DNA of 20,087 nt from contig JAOPGA020000224.1 of assembly GCA_026419775.2 (NCBI GenBank), positions 1-20,087 on the forward strand. The letters are read 5' to 3'. Origin of the DNA: Acrasis kona. Its lineage: Eukaryota; Heterolobosea; Eutetramitea; Acrasida; Acrasidae. Made by a program: the position numbers and the translations under genes. The notes beneath the pieces were generated by a model that searched no databases, was not told the DNA's origin, and saw only the letters and a program-made list of their open reading frames with translations. This document shows, one piece after another, positions 7,454-15,485 of the stretch. The stretch's first letter is position 1, and each line of letters starts with the position of its first letter.

Positions 7454-8572
7454 ATGTTTTTGACCCCTCAACAAACACCAACATCAAGTATTCTGAACAC
7501 CTCAACACAAAACACACCCGAGCTAAGTGCAGAGCTTCGGAATCTATTATATGGAGGAGAAAATGCAATATCGTTCCTTCAAAACAAAAGAGGCAGTCAA
7601 TTGTTAACCGGTATTGATGCTTTTGACAAGGACATAAAGGGCGGACTAGTTAGGGGAGACGTTGTAGAAATATATGCGGAGAGTGGTGTTGGCACTTCCC
7701 AGATTTTATTGTCCATGTGCGCAGCGTGCATTCTACCATATGGTTTCAGAAAGCTACGTTTCAAATCAGTTCCAGAGGGATCCACAGGAGAGGGTTTCCA
7801 TCATGTATTATATTTTGATGTGGATGACAAAATTAGTATATTACGCCTGACTGGTATTCTAGAAATGAAAATCAAAAAGTCTATACATCAACTTCTCATG
7901 GAGGAGAGGAACAAGGGTGTTATTGAATTTGATGAAGAATTGATGGTGGTTGATGATGAAGTAACCTGGAAAGCCTTTGGCGGGCACGAGTCCTATAGCG
8001 AGTTCATAAAAACGTGCCTGTCTCGAGTGAAAGTAATAAACGTGCGATCTGCATTTCAATGGTGGATGACTATTGAAGCGCTCATTGAGAGAAATAATGA
8101 ACATTTGACGGAGCCCGAAGTTGATGATCAAGAAAATTATAGAATTGTTTTTGTTGATTCCTTAAATGTATTTTCAAAAAGTGAATGTCTGCACCACTCC
8201 GACTGGCTTCAATGTGTTTCATCTCTAATAAAATATGCTAATAAATGTAATATGACCTTAATCGCCGTTAAAAGGGAAGATGCCTTCACGAAAGAGTCAA
8301 GAAGAAAATATCATAAAAGTTATTTCTCCAAACAAGACCAATTTACCTATACTCATGACCAAAGGCTTATTAATGAATTGACAATGGTTCATAGGGAAAC
8401 AATGCCGAAAAATTGGTCTGAGCGAGTTAACTACAGGGTGCTGTTAGATAAACCTTCACGTGGAAGTGGCAATGATGCATCATCAATGGTTTTACAATGC
8501 ACACAAACAAACATGAAGCCAACGAAAGTTTACAAATATTGGATAGATGATAGTGGTGTGTTTTTCAATTAA
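7454..8572 (+). CDS. XRCC2: XRCC2-like RAD51 paralogue
   Basis: This is a 372-residue RecA-fold protein. Order of features: a Ser/Thr/Pro/Gln-rich N-terminus (about 1-25), LRNLLYGG, then LLTGIDAFDKDIKGGLVRGD, the start of the RecA core. The Walker A position reads AESGVGTS (about 75-82). HHVLYFDVDDKISILRLTGI follows, the beta strand and helix typical of XRCC2. Walker B-like NYRIVFVDSLNVF (about 229-241) comes next. The C-terminal end SSMVLQCTQTN ... KYWIDDSGVFF aligns with the human XRCC2 terminus (QFSLVSRCLKSN ... FIIGESGVEF). XRCC2 acts with RAD51 paralogues in homologous recombination. Walker A lacks the lysine, so ATP binding is doubtful. An internal insert (about 130-170, EEL ... DDEVTWKAFGGHES) makes it longer than the human protein of about 280 residues. 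Stop codons of this gene and the convergent MAP kinase are 7 nt apart. Confidence 0.75.
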   Translation: MFLTPQQTPTSSILNTSTQNTPELSAELRNLLYGGENAISFLQNKRGSQLLTGIDAFDKDIKGGLVRGDVVEIYAESGVGTSQILLSMCAACILPYGFRKLRFKSVPEGSTGEGFHHVLYFDVDDKISILRLTGILEMKIKKSIHQLLMEERNKGVIEFDEELMVVDDEVTWKAFGGHESYSEFIKTCLSRVKVINVRSAFQWWMTIEALIERNNEHLTEPEVDDQENYRIVFVDSLNVFSKSECLHHSDWLQCVSSLIKYANKCNMTLIAVKREDAFTKESRRKYHKSYFSKQDQFTYTHDQRLINELTMVHRETMPKNWSERVNYRVLLDKPSRGSGNDASSMVLQCTQTNMKPTKVYKYWIDDSGVFFN

Positions 8573-8579
8573 ATCTTTT

Positions 8580-10152
8580 TTATTTTGACTTGAACTTGTT
8601 GAATAATCTATTTATCCGTGCCAAAACGCTTAGTTTCTTTTTCTTTGATTCTGTTGTTGTCGTTGTGGTGGATGGTTTGGATTTTGGCTTTGTATCTCTT
8701 GGGCTAACGACCTCGTATGCTTTCAATTTTTGATTGATCGCACCAGGTGCTACGGTAGCTCCCCTCATCAATGATTTAACAGGTGAGGGTGTTGATCCAG
8801 CTTGATCAGCGGGAGTCAAGGAGCTTGATGATGAAACTACAATCTCATCATCGACTCCATGGAACCTCATTATTGTATTGAAGCATTCTTTCTTTGTCGC
8901 CTCCGATGTGTTTAGATTTCTTTCAAAACCAAAGTCAAATTTCTTGGATGGAGTAATTACTTGGGCAGGATCATACAAGCTGGCAAAGTATGGATGTTGG
9001 AGTGCTTCCTTGGCGTTGATGCGCTTTTCGAAGTTGAACTCTAGCATCTTCGATAGTAAGTCAAGAGCCAGAGGGTTCGCTGTGGGAAGGATCTCAGCGA
9101 AGGACCGTATTCCTTCATATCTTGGTAGTTGCTTCACAAACTCGACACCATTTGTTGATCCTCTGATATCCCCAGTTTGAGGGGTGCCGAGAACCTTGAG
9201 AATTTGCTTGATCTGCTCAATGGGTGACGATCCTCTGAACAAAACTTCACTTCCTAGTAGCTCGGCAAAAATGCAGCCTACTGACCACATATCTGTCTGT
9301 TTGCTGACGTATTTGTTGTTTAGAAGTAGTTCTGGGGCGCGGTACCATCTTGTTTGTACATAGTTTGTTGACATTTCTCCCACTTCCACGAGCATGTCAT
9401 CATTGTTCATCATGTCACTGGGGCGTAGCATAAAGTCCATACCTCTGGCTAGACCAAAATCGCAAATCTTGAGTTTACAGTCGGAGTTTATCAAAATGTT
9501 CTCTGGTTTTTAAATCTCTGTGTAAAATGTTACACGAATGTATGTAGTTTACAGCACTAAGGAACTGAAACATCAAAAACTGTACATGTCTATCGCTGAG
9601 CCTCTGTTGTGTAAGTATCAAGTCTCTTAAATCTGCCTCCATCAAATCCGTAATAAAGTAAATATCTTGCATGTATTGGTATGACTTGGGCTTTACTACA
9701 TCTCTTAACTTTATAATGTTTGGATGGTCGAGGAACATTAATATCTTCAACTCTCTTAATATACGCTTTTGAGTTAAAACAGGCCTGTTTGTTCCGGCAG
9801 AACTTGAATCTATAGAAAATATCCCTCTATTCTTCTTTATTGCTACAGCTTCTTTCGCTATGTTGTCTCTACCAGAACACACTAGACCATATGAACCTTT
9901 TCCAACAACTTTATTTACAGTATACCGTCGAGGTATTAGGAACATTTCACTTTTTATAAATGTAGCATGTAGATCCTCGTGTTCAGGTGTCTCTGCAGAC
10001 TCTGTAGACGATATATCTGAAAGCATTGTTTGATTATTCCTCTCTGTAACGAATCTAACTCGTTGTTTTAAGTCTTCCTGTGAAGCAGTGACGCTGGGCT
10101 CTTCAGTGCTCGTGGATACATTAGCTGGGATGATGGTGTTGTTGCTGACCAT
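8580..10152 (-). CDS. MAP kinase (ERK-like), reading frame broken by one base in the assembly
   Basis: This is a CMGC Ser/Thr kinase from ATG at 10152, about 523 residues if read across one frame change. A Ser/Thr-rich N-terminus of about 80 residues precedes YTVNKVVGKGSYGLVCSG (glycine loop), then AVAIKK (ATP lysine), RILRELKIL, HRDLK, KICDFGLARG, WYRAPELLL, DMWSVGCIFAEL and the MAPK insert region. After about residue 390 the tail is Ser/Thr/Lys-rich. The upstream frame continues past HRDLK into nonsense and stops at 9475. The expected PENILINSD resumes one base away, at a run of five A (plus-strand T run 9507-9511). One A fewer restores HRDLKPENIL exactly, so sequencing error is the likeliest cause. 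The activation segment has T-N-Y instead of T-E-Y and a longer loop before it. Two small inserts lie in the N-lobe (after AVAIKK) and after DFGLARG. Confidence 0.85.
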
Positions 10153-10422
10153 TGTTAATTTTATTGTGTTGGAGATGGCAGTTAGATATAGAATATTAAT
10201 AGATTTGTAGTTCTTTATAAGGTTGTTAGAATCAATCACTTAACTCAATAAGTAAAAATAGTTTTATTAATAACTTTGAGTTCAATACTCTTTGTTCTTA
10301 AAAGTTCTGCGGAGTAAATATTGGTCTTGTGAATGGTTGCCCTTTAATTGTACGTTACATGGTCGCAAAAAGGCTGAAGTTGAACGAGCTTTGGTAACAT
10401 AAAAATTAATTGGTCGTTTATT

Positions 10423-11280
10423 TTAATTACACTTTGCGTCACTATAACGTTGGTCATCTAACCTAGTTTTTAAATGGTTGCAGCATTCATTTTTGAGGTA
10501 CGGTATTATCCTTTCTACAAAATCATCGTGTCCTAAAGAGCGGGCTCTCTCCACAGCAGTTTGGTTCTCGTTGTTTTTTATCGTATAGTCGGCTCCATTC
10601 TTTATCAAAATTACTGCAACTTTGGAAGAGCGATTCTTAGCTGCTGTGTGCAATGGAGTATTGTTCAAGTTTGTTGGTTTGTTAACATCTGCTCCAAACG
10701 TTATCAAGATTCTGACCGCATCCTTTTTATCAAGTGCTGCTGCGAAATGCAAAGCACTCATTATCCTATAATAAAGATTAGGCTTTCTTGAGAGCAATAT
10801 TCTAAGTATTTCAAGTCGATCAAACTTGATGCAAATTAAAAGTGGGGTATAATTGCTTTCGTCCTTTGCTTCTAAGTCAGCTCCTTCGCTCAATATCATT
10901 TTGACGACATCTATATAATTGCATCTACATGCAATGTGCAATGCAGTTGTTTTTCCTGATAAAGGTTTGTTGATGTAATTGTCAAGGTATTGCATACAAC
11001 AGAGTCCTACCAGATCCCCATCCTCTACCGCTTTTTTGAATTCTTCAAAACTGCAGAGTTTACTTTTGAAAAGACGTATTTCATTTTGTGCATAAAGGTT
11101 TGGGTATATCATCTTGCTTTTCAAGTTAATGTTTGTTGAGGGACTCGTGATGCTGCGTTTAAGCCAACTTTCTATGGCACTTCTATCGTAAGTATGTCCA
11201 TCAGAGGTAACGACAGGATCCTCCATTAAATCCAAGGTTATTGGACACAGCATGTGGTAGGGGATATTCACCTTTGGCAT
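10423..11280 (-). CDS. U-box E3 ubiquitin ligase with ankyrin repeats
   Basis: The product is 285 residues from ATG at 11280. The U-box (about residues 6-72) is clear: YHMLCPITLDLMEDPVVTSD, then GHTYDRSAIESWLKRS, then the loop TSPSTNINL. A U-box binds E2 enzymes without zinc. A linker is followed by about five ankyrin repeats (about 108-270), shown by TALHIACRCNYIDVVKMIL, ADLEAKDESNYTPLLI, SALHFAAALDKKDAVRIL, TPLHTAAKNRSSKVAVILI and NGADYTIKNNENQTAVERA. The ankyrin repeats presumably choose the substrate. AATAAA follows the TAA stop directly. The gene is divergent from the coiled-coil gene, with 111 nt between start codons. The coding sequence has no intron. Confidence 0.9.
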   Translation of the reverse strand: MPKVNIPYHMLCPITLDLMEDPVVTSDGHTYDRSAIESWLKRSITSPSTNINLKSKMIYPNLYAQNEIRLFKSKLCSFEEFKKAVEDGDLVGLCCMQYLDNYINKPLSGKTTALHIACRCNYIDVVKMILSEGADLEAKDESNYTPLLICIKFDRLEILRILLSRKPNLYYRIMSALHFAAALDKKDAVRILITFGADVNKPTNLNNTPLHTAAKNRSSKVAVILIKNGADYTIKNNENQTAVERARSLGHDDFVERIIPYLKNECCNHLKTRLDDQRYSDAKCN

Positions 11281-11391
11281 TTACTTTCTAAAATTTCAAC
11301 CGGTTCATAACTTGAAAACCTATTCATATGATGTGAGAATATCTTCCATGTCGTTTTGTAATTGGCGCGAAATTTAGTTGATAAAAATTTA
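11281..11391. promoter_or_regulatory. Short divergent promoter region
   Basis: 111 nt separate the U-box gene ATG (11280, minus) from the coiled-coil gene ATG (11392, plus). The sequence is AT-rich. GGCGCGAAAT near 11364 resembles an E2F-type site (TTTSGCGC) on inspection only. Confidence 0.4.
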
Positions 11392-12468
11392 ATGAAAACT
11401 GCTTTGGCGGCACCAATTCCTGAGCCAGTTCATCGAATTGCACCAAGACCAATAACAAAGGGACTTTCACTTAGAGAATGTGATATACCAATAGTATCGT
11501 TTGATCAAGTTAGAAAGGTGTGCAAGTACTATCAGGATAAGGGTGCAGGGAAATACACACCAAAATCCAAAGCAAGCAGATATTTGTATGATGTGACGGA
11601 GGAAGTCATCAGTATGTTGGATAAGCTTGAGCAGTATACGTTTATAAAACAAAAAGAAAACGACAAAAAATTACAGAACAACTCGAAATCCCTCGAAGAA
11701 TGGAGTCAACACTTTGGTGGCGAGCAGGGAAACCTTTCCCCAAAAGATGTATCAAAAAAACTGGATGAATGTAAAAATCAAATTAAAGAACTAGAGGAAC
11801 AAATGAAGCAAGAAAAGTCAAAAAATCGTACTGTTGTCATCGACTAAAACGACTAACAATAAGTAGTATCACAAGAGGGAGATTTGTACAACATGGTTGA
11901 AGAGCACCACCGCTCAGCTAGAGAGACCCTTGAGCAAACAAAAGCTCATTACAATCAACAGTTCGAAGAGTTGAACAATCATTGGAAAGCAAAATTTGAA
12001 GAACTAAAAAATTCAAACAACAATCTCATAGAAGAACTAAAGACCAAGAACCGGAAGCTGAAACATAAAATAAGAACTATCGAATCAAGTTCTCAAAGCG
12101 AAAAATCATTATCATCGAAACAATCATCCCCCCTGAGTGACCATGATAACTTTGATCAAATCAACATTGAAGTAGGTGTTGACAATTCTCCATCAGAAAA
12201 TGATGATCCGAGAGATGTGGTTATCAAAAACAAAATGAAACAAGAAATAGCTCATCAAAGAGGAGCACTCGAATCTTCATTGAAGCGCACAACTGTCATG
12301 AAAAATTCGACTTTAATAAAGTCGAATTCGAATGTGTATGTCTTTTTATTTTTGTATTTAAATAACAGTTTCAGGTTGGACGCCATCAGCAATAGATTAA
12401 AAATGCAAGAAGAACAAAATCTAAATTTGTTACGGAGAGCTAAAGATCATGCTTGGGTTGAGATGTAA
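11392..12468 (+). CDS. Coiled-coil protein, three exons
   Basis: The exons are 11392-11827, 11867-12335 and 12375-12468, joined by two 39-nt introns. The first (11828-11866, GTACTG ... GACTAAC ... GTAG) removes an in-frame stop. The second (12336-12374, GTATGT ... TTTCAG) is a multiple of three and is otherwise read as an unlikely VYVFLFLYLNNSF. The product is 332 residues. The N-terminus has a globular-looking segment (IPIVSFDQVRKVCKYYQDKG, SRYLYDVTEEVISMLDKLEQ). It is followed by long heptad-rich coiled coil (LDECKNQIKELEEQMKQEK; ARETLEQTKAHYNQQFEELN; NLIEELKTKNRKLKHKIRTI). Then come a Ser/Asp-rich linker and a last helix (SNRLKMQEEQNLNLLRRAKD). I do not recognise a family. A cytoskeletal, centrosomal or vesicle-tether role is guesswork. 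An AATAAA lies about 45 nt after the stop. Confidence 0.75.
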
Positions 12469-12557
12469 TTCGAGCTAATTGTACAGTAAAGGAGACAGCT
12501 TATCTAGTATATTTAATAAATTATACATTTCTGTGTACCACTTGTTCAGTTTTTAGA

Positions 12558-13762
12558 ATGAAGATCGGTAGTTATCTAGATCCTTATAAGGTTCAATGAA
12601 ACAATTAATGCTTTTTGTAATAAAGATGGTTTCCCGGTTTTGGTAAAAAACAAAACCAGTGAACTCTGTAATGACGAAGGAGCTCGGTACACTAGGAATA
12701 GAGCAATGGCTGTTTAATGAGGTGCAAACAAGAAGATTTGTGATTATTGTCTTCTATAGAGGAAAATGGTGTCCGTTTTGTATGGCTTATATGAAGCAAG
12801 TTAACGAAGTTTTACCCTACATAAGATATTTAGGAGGCGAGGTGTTTGGTATATCCAGCGAACGTCAATCTTGGGTTGATTCAACAAAAGATCTGTGGGA
12901 TTTAGACTACAAATTAGTTGGGGATAGGAAGAGCAAACTAGCTAAGCGCTATGGAATAAGCTTATACAAGAAAGATTCTAAGGGGTTCAAATTCACAACA
13001 GAACTGTTAAGATCTAATTCATTTGACGAAAGACTGGAAATGCTGCAACAAGAGGAGTATCCCGAGGGGATTTCGCAATCTGGTGTTGTTGTGATTGAAA
13101 ATAATAAAGTTTTATACAGTTGGTGTCTAAAGCCAAGAAAGAGAAATGGCTTTGGGGGATGGGAGAGGGTGGCGCCAACTGACACATTTGAAATTATAAA
13201 GTATTACTTCTCGAGGGGGAATACCATTGATAGCATCAACATTTATATTCGTCAAGACTTGCGAGCCACATTTAATAATTTGTGTAAAAACCAAATTTTA
13301 CGTGATTTGTTCGCCGATTTCTTGAAGAAAGAGTTCTGCTACGAGTATCTAGAGTTCATAGAAAAAGCCAGTAACGTGACCACTAAGGACCAGGAAGTAG
13401 AAATTTATAATACTTACATTAACGAAGAGTCGGAGAAGTCGGTTCCTTTGTATAGCAAGATTAGAAAAACAATCGCAGATGTTGTACTTCGTGATGCCAA
13501 TCGCGAAAATTTTGGCACACTATTTGACGTTGCGGTCGAAAGTGTTACTTTGCTCCTCATGTCCGAAAACTTCGAAAGGTTTACAAAAACCAAAGAGTTT
13601 AACGATCAGTTCATAAAAATATATCCAGAAGTCATGAAAAAGGTTTACAAGACAGAAGAGGCAGCAACACACGTCAATGCTGAGCTAACGGATGACTTAG
13701 AAGTTTTAGCAACGAAGGATGAACCCGAACCTAAGAAAAAGTCCTGCTGCATGATATGCTAA
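12558..13762 (+). CDS. Peroxiredoxin-like/RGS fusion protein with CaaX end
   Basis: The thioredoxin-fold AhpC/TSA-like domain is shown by RFVIIVFYRGKWCPFCMAYM (WCPFC codons at 12767-12781), GGEVFGISSE, LVGDRKSKLAKRYGI and SQSGVVVIENNKVLYSW. An RGS domain follows (about 13220-13640): FNNLCKNQILRDLFADFLKK, EFCYEYLEFIEKA, EVEIYNTYINEESEKSVPL and LMSENFERFTKTKEF. The tail KKKSCCMIC ends in a CaaX-type box (CMIC) after lysines and a second cysteine, so prenylation and palmitoylation at a membrane are likely. The 5' end needs work. A 40-nt intron (12643-12682, GTAAAA ... GGAG) joins NETINAFCNKDGFPVL in frame to LGTLGIEQWLFNEV. This gives the usual D-G-x-P-V-x-L start of the fold. ATG at 12558 (MKIGSYLDPYK) lies one base out of that frame, so the start is provisional. 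A paralogue lies at 18848-20087. Confidence 0.8.
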
Positions 13763-13938
13763 GTTAATTTTTTATGACTGCAAGTGACACGTAAATATTG
13801 CCAATTTTTATTTGTAAAGGTGCCCGAAAAGACTATTTATAAACAAAACTGACAATGAAGTTCTCTTGCTTTTTTCTTTATCAAAACACACTTGAACGAC
13901 ACTCGGATCTACTACTAACACTTTTTAATTACATGGCT

Positions 13939-14406
13939 TCACCAATAATGTTTTTTATATTTAACCTTTGAATCTTTTTGCATCTCTTTGATTTGCGTGC
14001 TGTGCTGACCCCGTTCAAACTCTTGATATTCATTACTTTGAAAGAATGCATTCGTGTTTGAACCTTGTGCAGATGGTGAGGTTGGTGGGGGTGGAGAGTT
14101 CGAATGTGTAACAAACTGTTCAGTCGGTGTGAATGCTTGTGGTTCGAAGCGAACTTTATATACTTGTGTATGGTGTGGACCGATGCGCTTCTCAGGACCG
14201 CATAATATCAAAGTGTCTATCGTACTCTTCCTCTTCCGGTTATTCCGCTTTGTTGTTGCGTCATTTATTGACTCTTCGAGTAAATGCTCCCTCTCTAATC
14301 CCTCCTTTAATAGTTCCTCCATCGTTTCGCTTCGTATATGGTACGTCTGAGTGTCTCGATTTGTTGGCGAAGGATTATCTTGGAGGGATCCTTCCTCCTC
14401 GTTCAT
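13939..14406 (-). CDS. Small basic hydrophilic protein, unrecognised
   Basis: ATG at 14406 opens 155 codons. The upstream extension in the same frame (MFLSFLISPNQTNKHYT) looks like leader sequence. The product starts acidic and polar (MNEEEGSLQDNPSPTNRD), then has a charged helix (EELLKEGLEREHLLEESIND). A basic cluster follows (KRNNRKRKS), which could be a nuclear localisation signal. Then come a short structured-looking piece (LILCGPEKRIGPHHTQVYKV), a Pro/Ser-rich stretch and a basic end (KVKYKKHYW). It is convergent with the peroxiredoxin-like/RGS gene, with 176 nt between stops. No family is recognised. Length, composition and absence of stops support a real gene, but only moderately. Confidence 0.5.
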   Translation of the reverse strand: MNEEEGSLQDNPSPTNRDTQTYHIRSETMEELLKEGLEREHLLEESINDATTKRNNRKRKSTIDTLILCGPEKRIGPHHTQVYKVRFEPQAFTPTEQFVTHSNSPPPPTSPSAQGSNTNAFFQSNEYQEFERGQHSTQIKEMQKDSKVKYKKHYW

Positions 14407-14476
14407 TGTGTAGTGTTTGTTGGTTTGGTTGGGAGAGATTAGAAAAGATAAAAACAATTAAAATTAACCTTCTTAT

Positions 14477-14735
14477 TTAGAGGTCTTCAATTGCTTTATG
14501 AGGACAATATGCCAAATTCTCATCTTTGATCCCATTTTCTAACCAAATGAATTCCTTCATATTGTAAACTATAACCTTATTCGGATTGCATTTAGGCAAG
14601 GGATAATTGGAAGATTACTTGTGGAACGGCCCTTCGAAGGTCACTGTCCAGATGTCCGTTACGTGTTGATACTCAACGACGGAATTATGATCCAATCTAA
14701 ATATAATTGAATAAGATATCGCTTCTCAATAGGTG
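14477..14735 (-). pseudogene. Unrecognised coding-like fragment, interrupted
   Basis: On the minus strand one frame reads EAISYSIIFRLDHNSVVEYQ, HVTDIWTVTFEGPFHK and, further on, KVIVYNMKEFIWLENG and IKDENLAYCPHKAIEDL, ending in TAA at 14477-14479. Composition is protein-like over about 85 codons, but the frame is interrupted and has no start codon. A short intron could not be fitted cleanly. This is either the last exons of a gene whose 5' part I cannot see or a remnant. No family is recognised. Confidence 0.35.
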
Positions 14736-15485
14736 ATCTTTAACTATTACTTATACATTAATATTTTGTAACTCATTTAATACTTTAATAATAATAGACA
14801 AAAGAGTCTAACATCATTGATATCGTTACGTAGTTTCTTAGATAATCAATACCTTCTTGCTTTTCACTTCTTTACTAACCTCTGTGGTTGTTACTAGTAC
14901 CAGGAGACACTGAGAGTAAGAATAAAAGGTACAAATTGAAAGATTGACCAACTTAAAGAGCTTCGACAAGAGAGATGTCAACAACTTGGTTCTTCAAGTT
15001 CGTTCGCTGCCATTTTTTATGTTAATGTGCTCAAGCTAATTGAACAAATGGAATAAAACGAACTGTTCAAATAGTTGCGTAAGTTCCGCAGAGAATTCTT
15101 GATTATGAAAACTATCTCGCGCTTGTGCTATATATGATGCAGGAGGAAGTGATGTTGTGTGTTTAGTGTTTTTGGAAGGAGGAAAATCCTAAAGGGTTTT
15201 GATTTTATCAAACAATTTCAAGACTTTGCTGCTACTTATGCGAAATGGAACGAGGAGGATGAAGACGAAGAGAGTTTCGCTCACTCGAGACAATAAAAAT
15301 CCTATTTTACAGAATGCTTCTGACTTGACAATAGCCTGTAAAGTAAGGTAATAGTTGTGGTACAACACTTAAGTATCTGAGGGCAGCATTTCAGGTCCAG
15401 ATAGATACAAACTTTAGTCCCTTTTATTGGACTTCTAAGTTGCACCAAGACATTGACTTGATTGTTCGAAAGTTGACCATAACAA
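14736..15485. other. Gap upstream of the Rab gene with a degraded coding-like frame
   Basis: 14736-14940 is AT-rich and I see nothing definite there. From about 14950 to 15297 one plus-strand frame is protein-like in pieces: KIDQLKELRQERCQQLG, FYVNVLKLIEQME, LRKFRREFL and, at the end, GFDFIKQFQDFAATYAKWNE followed by an acidic tail and a stop. It is interrupted several times and lacks a start. It could be a dead gene or unresolved exons. 15300-15485 presumably holds the promoter and leader of the Rab gene. Confidence 0.35.

Noticed and set aside
8878-9180. Plus-strand ORF of 100 codons antisense to the MAP kinase
   Set aside because: Shadow of the kinase coding sequence, with no independent domain.
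14054-14480. Two plus-strand ORFs of about 100 codons antisense to the small basic protein gene
   Set aside because: Cys/Ser/Val-rich shadows. The minus-strand reading has an ATG and a more ordinary composition.
14950-15297. Reassigned stop codons (TAA/TAG read as Gln), suggested by coding-like frames continuing across stops
   Set aside because: The well-identified genes (XRCC2-like, MAP kinase, U-box, eIF3h, Rab, GNAT) all end at standard stops exactly where their families end, so the code is standard and these stretches are simply broken or spliced.
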